Shown: positions 55,219 to 64,000 of the stretch, piece by piece
Layout of the letters: each line of letters begins with the position of its first letter
Numbering within the stretch: the stretch's first letter is position 1
Assembly (NCBI GenBank): GCA_024500155.1
Contig: CM044873.1
Location: 9,763,501 to 9,827,500, forward strand
Source: Chenopodium formosanum
Taxonomy: Eukaryota; Streptophyta; Magnoliopsida; Caryophyllales; Amaranthaceae
Direction of reading: 5' to 3'
DNA length: 64,000 nucleotides
Notes under the pieces: generated by a model
Told to the model about the DNA's origin: nothing
The model's database searches: none
Seen by the model: only the letters and a program-made list of their open reading frames with translations
Program-made: the position numbers and the translations under genes

Positions 55219-57778
55219 TCAAGAATCTTCAGTCTTAACGGGAAGCCAGCTATTCCCAGAAGCAGGAGTTTCTTTTCTTGAACGTGAAACAAATCCAATA
55301 ACATATCCGACGAAAGCACCAAGTAGCAAGACACTCCCTCCCTTTACAAACTGGGAAAAAATGGGTGATGCCATTCCACTTTCTAACACGGTGTCAGGAA
55401 ACTCTGTTTTCTCACCACTAGCAGAACCGCTACCACTCAAAACTTCTCCAGTTGCCAGAATCTCCACTGTATCATGCACTTCTCCATCATGATTTCCCAC
55501 ATAAGAAAATGTCAGCTTCTTCTTTGTGGCAACAAGCCTAGTATAACCAAATTCACCCCCACGATATATTGACCTCTTTGGCTGTGGAAATATCGGAAGG
55601 TCAGTGTGTTCTGGTCTTGGTTCCCAGATAGGCTGCCAGTCCTGCCCAGCCATTCCAATCACAACATGCACAGGATATCCACCTTGCTTCGTCCCAGACG
55701 AGTCCATTTCACCACAGGTGAAATTGTTCAATGGACAAAATCTTTCATACCTATGGACATGACCCCACAAAGCAAGAGTTACATTGTTCTTCACAAGTAG
55801 AGGTTCCAGGTGCTGCTGCATTTTTTCTCTTAATGGGGTATCCCTAATCTCATTACTTGTTGTGTACATAGGCCGATGCCCTTGGACAACAACAAATGGT
55901 GTCTTCTTCCTATCGACATTTTCCAAATCATGCTCCAGGAACTTGTACTGAGCACTTCCCTGTAGGAAATTGGTCTCGGTTGAAAAATATACAAAGTGAA
56001 CAGACCCCATATTAAATGAGTAATACAGATTCCGGGTGGCTGGTGCACGAGTCCCAGTTAAGAACGAAGAGTTTCCAGGCATTTTGAATCTGAGACTATA
56101 GGGTACACCACATTCACCACCTCCATCCTTCGCATAAGCTGCCCATTCTGGTTTCCAAGGTTGTTGAGGCCAATCATATTCATGATTTCCAATACAGACA
56201 TGATAAGCTATCTTGGAGGCAACAGGCTCAATTTGGTTAAAGAAGTTGTCCCATATCCAAGCATATCCTCTTGCATAGCTAATATCTCCGATATGTGATA
56301 TAAACGCAGGCTTGTTCCCAAGAGCTTCTATGTCACGGAGGATCCATTTGAGGGTGGATATGCTTTCATCTTGAGTACGGATAAAGGTTCTATAGGGTGT
56401 CGCAGTTCCCATATCTCCAAACATAAAAGCTACAGTTTCATCAGAATCCTCATTTCTTGAGACAAAACTATAGGTAGGGCTCCAACCCCCTGAATCACTC
56501 CCAACCTTCAATTATCATAAAGGAAACAATTTTAGTGACATGACAATAAAGAATAACTTGCACAAATCTCAAAAACAGCAGTCAAATTGAAGCCGTGAAA
56601 GTTGATAGTCGAAATCAATTTTATCTTAATACTGCAAGAGTGCAAGGTGCTCTTAAACATTAAAAAGTTTCCATGACATAAACACAGAAAACTTCACAAC
56701 TTAGTTTAGGGTCTAATTGATCCACCAGCTAACCTTGCCAAATGATCAGCAACTATTTTGCACGAGAATTACACTTGCTATGAATTTAAGTCGGAGTCTA
56801 TATTAGTTCTCGAGATTGATCAATCTAACACACATGATTTTAACTTCAGCATAGTAAGAAACAACTCCATATGCCTCCCCACAACTTACAAATACACCAA
56901 ACCAAATATCAAACTAGTAAATTTAGCAGCAAAACATGTAATTTAACTTTAACTATATGTTCTTTTCGAGAGCAAGATGCACATCATACTCAAATTAGCA
57001 ATTAACTATCAAACTAACAACCAATCATATCATCTTATCATTAAAGCACTAAATTCAATAAACATAAAACAAACATAAATATGAATTACTATACCTTATA
57101 ATAATATCTCTTCCCTTTCTTCAAATTAGTCATAACCCCATTAAAAATAAACCCAGGATCCCTCCATCCAACACTCTGATTAGCAGGACCATCACACATA
57201 TCCTCAACTTGATACCTCTCGGCCGTCGTCGCCGCCACTTGTCTGACCTCATCTTCCTCCTCACCATACTTCACAACCCTCTCCCCACCATCCCCCGCCA
57301 CAAACACCACCCTCATCTCATCCTCCCTATCAGTAAACCCCAAATGGACCTGCTCCGGCCCATTAAGCCTCTCAAACGACACCTCCTTGGATTGGGCCAG
57401 AAGGTGCTTGGTCCTTGGCAATGGGTTCCTATCATGGTCCATTTTTGTGGGGTCCACTTCCGATTGAACCCATCGGAAGATCCGAAACTGATACGGGTGT
57501 CGGAGATTGATCAAGGGAAATGAGATTGACCCGAACCCGGATTTCCATGTTGATGATGAATTGAGGAAGAAATAGCCGATGAAATGATGGTGGTGTGAAT
57601 CGGGTGGGGAGTAGAGTCCGACCCAATCGAGCTCAGATGGGTCGGATATGTCGGACCATTCGAGCTTGATTGTGTCGCCGGATTTGGAGAGAGAATCTGG
57701 GGTTACTGTGATTGTGGGTGTTGCGATTGAGAGAGAGAGGAGAGAGAAAATGAGGAGAATTTGGAGGTGGGTGATCAT
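55219..57778 (-). CDS. Purple acid phosphatase, PAP2/PAP9-type with C-terminal membrane anchor
   Basis: Two exons, 57,095-57,778 and 55,219-56,505 (donor KGKRYYYK/GTATAG, acceptor TTGAAG, phase 0), encode 656 residues. A signal-like hydrophobic start (MITHLQILLIFSLLSLSIA) precedes a fibronectin-like N-terminal domain. The metallophosphoesterase domain has all metal-ligand motifs: GDMG (258-261), GDISY (301-305), GNHE (334-337), the GHRPMY motif (about 437) and GHVH (476-479). Near residues 617-634 is a hydrophobic span (GGSVLLLGAFVGYVIGFV) followed by a basic tail. In the Arabidopsis relative this kind of tail anchors the enzyme on chloroplast and mitochondrial outer membranes, where it affects energy metabolism. 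It uses a dinuclear Fe-metal centre to hydrolyse phosphate esters. Short exon number and length match the PAP2/PAP9 subgroup. Confidence 0.93.
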
Positions 57779-59021
57779 GGTGATGGGGTTTTGAATTGAA
57801 TGATTCAGAGATGATGAGATGAGATGAGATTTGAATTGAATTGGCTAATTTTGGAATTTTATTTGGATCTCATGAATGAATATTGGGTTTGATATGAGTT
57901 TAGGTAGGGTGAAAAGTGGAAACTGGAAAGTGGTGAGTCTATTGTCAAGAGTGTGATAGGTTGGTTAATCACCAATGAAGCTTGTATATTCAGCAATGTG
58001 CTTGGCATATTCTTTTTCTAATGAGATCTATGATCCTATGGGGGGTATTGGGGGGAATAAAAAGAAATTTATAACTCTATTGGATTTGCATCGGTTGCAT
58101 TAGATATTTTGATGAATGGTGTTAAGCTCAGGTCAAGGCTTGTGTGCAGGATTTCTTACTAGTTTGATGATCAATTACGCTCAAACCACAATTAGAAGTG
58201 TAAAACTAATTGATTCAACTCCTTATTGACCTATCTTCTCAGACACGTGGATAACACACCCTATTTCATATGGACATTCACCTTTATCCACTTAACAAGT
58301 ATCAAGGGACACTTTGTACTCTCATATATCCTACATTTTACCAATACACGTCATATATACGATTTATTACTTTTTATAAGCATTTAAATTACTTCATTCT
58401 CTAACCAGCATAGTTGACTTTAATTCCTTAACCATTGGAGCGAGTTTAAAAAACACCAAGGGTAGTTGACATAAATTGATTGTGCAAGGATCAAATCGGA
58501 ACAAAGCGACACATCGACCCTAAGTAAAAGCTCCTTAGCTAATTATTCTGAACAACTTCTTGATTGATTGCTCATTAATTTAATTATGGATGATATGAGT
58601 TTTAAGTTACCTAGAGAGAATAAGTACGTGAAATGCAAAAGGATAAAAAATAGGAACAGTGGTATCTCAGTTTATGATCTCTCTCGCGCGTGTTTAACGA
58701 AATTTGTTTCTCTAGTGGCAAGTTTGTAAGCTTTATTTGTAAATGTCGGTCAATGGTTAGCTTGCTAAAAACAGTAAAATAAAAGAAAAACGAAGGAGAG
58801 GCATAGAAGATGTGTCTCAATGGCATGGCACTTGGTTTCTTTCACGCAATAGCTTCTCCGCAAGACCACTAGTTTACCTCTCCAATAATTCCAGTGCTAA
58901 ACGACATTAAATTGTTGGCCTGCCTTTCTTCTTCTTACCATGTATATATAAGTGTAAAACCGGATTTTTTTTGCGTTAGAATCAATTCAAGGGGATATTT
59001 TATTTATTTATTTTAGAAAAT
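57779..59021. other. PAP promoter and gene-free stretch
   Basis: Upstream region of the phosphatase gene (GATGAGATGAGATGAGATTT repeat at about 57,810) followed by AT-rich DNA. No gene is supportable; the frame at 58,611-58,826 has no domain. Confidence 0.45.
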
Positions 59022-59862
59022 AAATTTTGATAATTACCACCATCTATTATTATCAAAATTGAAAATACCACCTCAAGTTTTGTTTTTTTTTTTTTTTTTT
59101 TTTGAATTTTACCACCTACTTTTTTCCAAAAGTTCTAAAAATCCCACCACTTTGTGAGATGACGTCATTGTGGGACCCATAATTTTGTATTCCCTCATTC
59201 TTCCCTCGATTTCCCTTGTTCTTATACTCCCCTCTTTCAATTTCATCTCTGAAATTTGATGTCATTTACAAATATTTCGCAAATTAGGTTATAATTTATA
59301 CAATCTAACCTAAAACGAAGGGAATCGATTATTTAGGTAATTAATTTGGGGGTTTTGCTAAATTTGACAAATTAGGGTTTATGAAGTTAAAATTGAATGA
59401 ATAAGTGGACAATTAAACAAGTAATTACCATGGACAAACCCCTAATTTGTCGAATTTAGCAAAAGCCCCAAATTGATTATCCTAATTTGTCGGATTTAGC
59501 AAAACCCCCAATTGATTACCCGAATTTGTCGAATTTAGCAAAACCCCCAAATTGATTACCCAAACCCTAATTAAATTAACCAATTCACTTCATTTTAGGT
59601 TAGATTGTATAAATTATAACCTAATTTGCGAAATTTTTGTAAATGACATCAGATTTTAGTGATGAAATTGAAAGAAGATAGGGGAAATCGAGGGAAAGAG
59701 AGGGAAAACGAAATTGTGGGTCCCACAATGACGTCATCTCACAAAGTGGTGGAATTTTCAAAACTTTTGGAAAAAAACTAGATGGTAAAATTCAAAAAAA
59801 AAAAAACTTGAGGCGGAATTTTCAATTTTGGCAACAATAGATGGTGGTAATTATCAAAATTT
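59022..59862. mobile_element. 0.84-kb foldback MITE with nearly 300-bp terminal inverted repeats (Mutator-like)
   Basis: Left arm 59,022-59,318 and right arm 59,588-59,862 are inverted copies: AAATTTTGATAATTACCACC at the ends, then CACCTCAAGTTTT, CACTTTGTGAGATGACGTCA, TTGTGGGACCCA, ATGTCATTTACAAA and TAACCTAAAA. The centre has three tandem copies of a unit like GAATTTGTCGAATTTAGCAA followed by AACCCCCAAATTGATTACC (59,437-59,563). It has no coding capacity. A transcript would form a very long hairpin. Confidence 0.8.
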
Positions 59863-60110
59863 CCTTTATTTTACATCGAAATACAAAAGTATTAGAAAAA
59901 GCAGTTAAACTAATTTGGAAATTATTATATAGTGACAATGAATCTTTTACCTTTCCTTTTCTTCAAAAAAAAAAAAAAAAAATCAATTACCTTTCTTAGC
60001 TTATAAGTTCAAATTGAATTCGATAATTTTTTTATATAAATTGAAGTATGATTTTATTTGAACCTTAATAAGTATCTATGTAGCAACACTTCAGCATTGT
60101 TAGAAAACTA

Positions 60111-60360
60111 AGGCCCTGTTTGATTCACCTTAATTTTGCTGAACTGAAATTATTTTTTACTGATCTGAACTTAATTTTACTGAACTGAAATTACTTTTAC
60201 TGAACTAAAATTATTTTTACTGATTTTCTATTATAATTCTTCTTTAAGAAAACTGAATTTTACTGAACTGAACTTATTTTTACTGAACTGAACTTATTTT
60301 TACTAAACTGAAATTATTTTTACTTAATATTATTTTTTTAAGGTGAAGAGAACAGGGCCT
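60111..60360. mobile_element. hAT-like MITE with internal 20-bp tandem repeats
   Basis: Ends AGGCCCTGTTTGATTCACCT and AGGTGAAGAGAACAGGGCCT are imperfect inverted repeats of a very common plant hAT-like terminus (GGCCCTGTTTG). The interior is built of about nine copies of a TTTTTACTGAACTGAAATTA-type unit. No coding. Confidence 0.75.
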
Positions 60361-61351
60361 AAAATACTAGTCTTTTTTAGCAACACAAGACCTATGCAAA
60401 GAATTGAATAAGTATATTACTTACTAAAAATTAGTATGAAAAAGGAATAAAAGTGATGTATGTGTTCGACACCAACTTTTATTTTGAATAGATTACATAC
60501 ACCTTTTATTTTTAAATCTAAATTGTACGTAGAGTTTAACAAAAGAAACCGAATAATACAACTTTTTACTTTTAAATGGCCTATTAGTGTAATAGTGTTT
60601 CTCCAACATTAATAAAACTAACTTTTATAATAATGTATGATGAGCCTAGTTACCTACAGACTTAAATATAGTTATTTAAATAATACAAGATTAATTTTAA
60701 AGTACAATTAATGTGATTTATTATTATTAGTGTTATTGCAACAATAAGTTTGTGTCAAATTAAACTTGTATCAAGCATCCACTCTCAAATCTAAGAACAA
60801 TGAAATAGCCGAAAACTAATATCTACTCTCAAATTTAATAGCAACCCGTTAACAATTAGTAACTATTGCCACATCTAACAACTAGACCCATAGTTATCTT
60901 ATACTTCTACTATACATTTAGCTTTCTCAAACAAACGTGACCTAAAGTTATCTTTCATTACGATTTGAGTATTAACTTAGTTGGCGAAACTAACATATAA
61001 ACAAAAGATAAAAGACTAGAATGCTTAAATTTTGTTAGGAAAAATAATCAACGAATAAATAAAAAAGGAAAGAAACTAAAAAATTTTAGGGTTTCCCCAC
61101 TTTTCTATAAGCTTATAAATCAATACATGCTAGGATTATTGAAAACCGAGTGAAAAAAAAGAAAATCATCGTACAGCTATAAAATCAAGAAAGACAGAAA
61201 AATACCAAAGTCAAAATACCACTTTATATTCAAAAACCGTGACAATTCAACGAACAACAAACAAACAACAACAAACTACAAACTCCCCTTATTTTTTCTC
61301 TCTCTAAAATCTTCCCTTACTTTCTCTCTCTACCTTCTTCTTCAACAAACT
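60361..61351. other. AT-rich promoter region of the CLE gene
   Basis: No gene. The last 100 bases hold CTCTCTCTAA pyrimidine patches typical of plant 5' leaders, directly before the CLE start codon. Confidence 0.45.
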
Positions 61352-61711
61352 ATGATGATGACGAACAAAATCTTCCTCCTCTTCACAATCACCTTAATCT
61401 TCATCCTCCCTTGTTCATATTCTCTCTCCTCAAATTCAAACACCCTATTTCTTGAACCCTCTTCAAGACTATCACCATATTCGCCTCCGCCGCCGTTTCG
61501 ACATCGTTATTGTGCCTCTTTCCCGTCTAAATACCCACCTGCAATATGTAACACTCAGTTCCGGCAGTACCTTATGTTCCCCCCTCCTCCTCCTCCATCG
61601 TTGTCGTCGTCGTCTTCGTCGTCAAATTATGACTCATCATCCGAGATTGACCCCCGTTTCGGTGTCGAAAAACGGCTCGTTCCTAGTGGTCCTAACCCTC
61701 TTCACAACTGA
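61352..61711 (+). CDS. CLE signalling peptide precursor (CLE9/CLE10-type dodecapeptide)
   Basis: Single-exon frame of 119 residues. An N-terminal secretion signal (MMMTNKIFLLFTITLIFILP then CSYSLSS) precedes a variable Pro/Ser-rich middle, with PPPPPP and an eight-Ser run. The precursor ends in RLVPSGPNPLHN, the complete 12-residue CLE motif, preceded by VEK. This dodecapeptide is identical to the Arabidopsis CLE9/CLE10 peptide. The mature peptide would be secreted, probably hydroxylated at the prolines, and perceived by leucine-rich-repeat receptor kinases; CLE9/10 control stomatal lineage and xylem cell divisions. ATG triplets at the start (three Met codons) leave the exact start open by one or two residues. 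Confidence 0.93.
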   Translation: MMMTNKIFLLFTITLIFILPCSYSLSSNSNTLFLEPSSRLSPYSPPPPFRHRYCASFPSKYPPAICNTQFRQYLMFPPPPPPSLSSSSSSSNYDSSSEIDPRFGVEKRLVPSGPNPLHN

Positions 61712-64000
61712 TCATATCCACCAAGTAAAACCGACGTCGTTTTGATCTTTATATTTTTTTAGTTAATATTTTGTGTTAGTTTGAGTTCTTGATTTATTGC
61801 GTACGTAGGATATTATTAGGGCGGTATGTTACGTAATTACGTACTGCCAAAGGAAAAAAAAAAAAAAATTAATAATAAAAGTTCGTGTTTTTGTTTTATA
61901 TATAATTTTTTTTTTTTTTTAAATCATCTCCTTGTATGCCCTAGCATACATTCGGCCGGATTTGGAATTAAGATCGATCCTCTCGAGTTCTTTTTCTTCC
62001 GGTCAAGTTTCTTGAACCCGAGCGCGTTCGTAGATTAAATCAATATGGTACGGGTGGAATATCGTACATTCGTACGTGATGGTGGAGTGGTGTACACTAT
62101 TTCCAAGCTTGTTTCTGTAAATTCGAAGTTGAGCAAGGGAAACAATAATGGAAATGGTACGAGTAATTTTTTTAAATTTTGATTTTATAATATTTTGTTA
62201 TTAATTTTAGTTAATTTTAAAAAATTGGGTGTAATTGAGAAGATCAGAAGATTCTCATGGGGTTCCATAAATATAGGAGGGTGGAAGTAAATGTACAAGT
62301 TAGTAGAAGAAGGTAGTGGGGATGAGATAGTTAGGATCTTGTGATTAAAAGGGTAATTTTGTCTTTTTATTTTTTTTTTTTGTTTTTGATGTTCATGAGG
62401 AGCTCATTGTGGCATTTAATATTATCATGTAAAGTTCCTTTTTTTTGGGTCCATATATCCAGTGTACTAATGATGATATTATTAATGATGATGCAACTTC
62501 AATTCTTACTTCGTATACTCCTATGTTTTTTCTGTTTCTATATTGTTATTAAGTTTTGTTTACTTAATTACTTACTCCCTTTTAATTGAGTTAATACTAT
62601 AATGGCATAAGAATACTAGGTTTATTTGCCAAATTCCTAGCTTGTACGGAGTACGTACATCCTTTTAAGCTTCGTTGATCTTGAATCATTGTTCATGTTA
62701 AATGCGCGTATACATTGGAGTACATTATTAAGACTAGTACAAGTAATGGATTACGGGGTATAATATTTATGTATGAATATGGCTTGTATATGAAAATTTC
62801 CTCTTAATGATGCTTCAATTTTGGAGTTATGATAGATCTTTTTATCAGATCATACGTGATACGTCAGAGTGACTAATCTATTTTAAGCTAGCGTTATAAT
62901 TTGTATTATTAGACAATATACAGGAAGAACAATGGAAAATATTTGTGTGGCCAATAAGTAGTTTAAGGAGTACATGTATGATGTATGTACACCACTAAAG
63001 TGAGAAGTATTGAGTAAATTCAAGAAAAACTTGTGCAAGTGCCATAAATAGTTTTGGTGATTAATGACTTAGTTTGCCAATATATATCTACTTCCTTCTA
63101 GTGCATTCATAATCACGGAATGGTATTTTTCCCTTTTTAGCAGAATTAGCAACGAGTGATCGAATCATATATTTAGTCTTTTGAGATGACAAACATGTTG
63201 AAAATTATTATTTTATATACTCAAATATTATTCATTTATGCATGCCATATTATCTTTTAGATGTTTTTTCTAAAAATAACTAAACACATTTATATAACAG
63301 TTGTTTTTCGTGAAATTTATTACACCTAATTTGACATATTATTTGTGTTAATTAAGGTTCAAAATTTCAACACAAACCTCTTTTATCTGGTTGGTTTTCA
63401 ATTAAAAGCTGTAATGTGGGTTAACTTTTAAGCTAGTGGTCATTTTCGTAATAATGATCGTATGTAGTGTTAGTAGAATGTGATGTATAATTTGGCTTCA
63501 TGATCATCAAACATACTTTAGTGGCTAATTCAATATTCCACTAGTATGCCGACTTTTAAATCATTAGGTTATGCTCACCATAGTCCATAGTTCATAACAT
63601 TGTACGAACGATCAAAGTGCAAATTCGTGCATACTAGTATAATTTTTGGTTTGCTAATTGCTGTGTGTTGTGTGTGTATGAGCATTATACTAATGTTAGT
63701 TGCTCCAGTGTTATGCACACTTATACATGAATGCCATTTAGTTTAGTTGGTTGAAGTATTGGACATGATATATAATGCTTGAGATGAAATTTCGTTTATA
63801 TCATTTTTCTATCCATGAAGAATAGTTATTGCACAAGATGATGTACGACATATACCTGTCAAATAATCTGGTTTTGCCATGACAGTAGTAGACATCCATA
63901 TTCAACTTTGTAGTACTTTCACTGTGAGAAATCCGAAGACTTAAATCAAGCATGAAAGTTGTGATATATGAAGTACTACACATTAAAAATGGGCCATATT
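61712..64000. other. CLE 3' flank and gene-free end of the window
   Basis: AT-rich sequence with A/T homopolymers at 61,853-61,867 and 61,907-61,920. Frames at 61,826-62,038, 62,341-62,589 and 63,801-63,983 show no domain and no splice support. I see no further gene. Confidence 0.45.

Noticed and set aside
1..64000. tRNA or rRNA genes
   Set aside because: I looked for cloverleaf-like and rRNA-like sequence while reading and recognised none; a tRNAscan or Rfam run would be needed to exclude them.

Overview
The window is nuclear DNA of a flowering plant, very probably a eudicot. It has short exons with GT-AG introns in AT-rich DNA, plant-specific families (CLE peptide, plant mTERF, PAP2/PAP9-type purple acid phosphatase, DUF6598) and dense plant transposons (Athila-type Ty3/gypsy, Ty1/copia, CACTA, Stowaway-like, hAT-like and Mutator-like MITEs). 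DUF6598 in a non-grass context would fit Caryophyllales, but that placement is only an inference.

Regions. 0-11 kb: a gene-poor stretch with several exon-like gene fragments, all on the minus strand (an RZ-1-like RNA-binding protein relic, a cysteine-synthase-like exon and three unidentified exons), then a YqaJ/lambda-exonuclease-fold gene interrupted by one in-frame stop. 11-15 kb: the 5' end of a duplicated gene, an LTR-like block rich in heat-shock elements, and a C-terminally shortened mTERF gene. 15-17.4 kb: a CACTA end, Stowaway-like MITEs and copy A of a 1.59 kb segmental duplication carrying a broken ribosomal protein eL27 fragment. 17.4-33.4 kb: a 5'-truncated Athila-type element that has gag, protease and the downstream ORF but no reverse transcriptase, RNase H or integrase. 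An 8.3 kb copia-type element with 787-bp LTRs is nested inside its gag and flanked by a GATAT target duplication. 33.4-38.5 kb: chromovirus-like LTR sequence holding a solo LTR related to the nested element, MITEs, and a long array of degenerate GACCCG-type repeats.

38.6-42.2 kb: a complete four-exon minus-strand gene for an organelle-targeted protein with two DUF6598 domains. Copy B of the segmental duplication lies directly upstream of it (42.26-43.86 kb), followed by a hAT-like MITE. 45-47.4 kb: a plus-strand coiled-coil gene whose 5' part is related to 11.3 kb. 48.1-54 kb: a complete 17-exon acylaminoacyl-peptidase gene (757 aa, catalytic Ser/Asp/His all seen). 55.2-57.8 kb: a two-exon purple acid phosphatase with a C-terminal membrane anchor. 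The last 6 kb hold two MITEs and a small CLE signal-peptide gene ending in RLVPSGPNPLHN.

The genes do not form a pathway; this is an ordinary gene-and-transposon mosaic. The most unusual signals are a retroelement-like promoter with a perfect four-block heat-shock element, the two retroelements that appear to depend on proteins supplied by others, GC-rich palindrome clusters shared by the body and LTR of the Athila element, and the segmental duplication that links two loci 25 kb apart.
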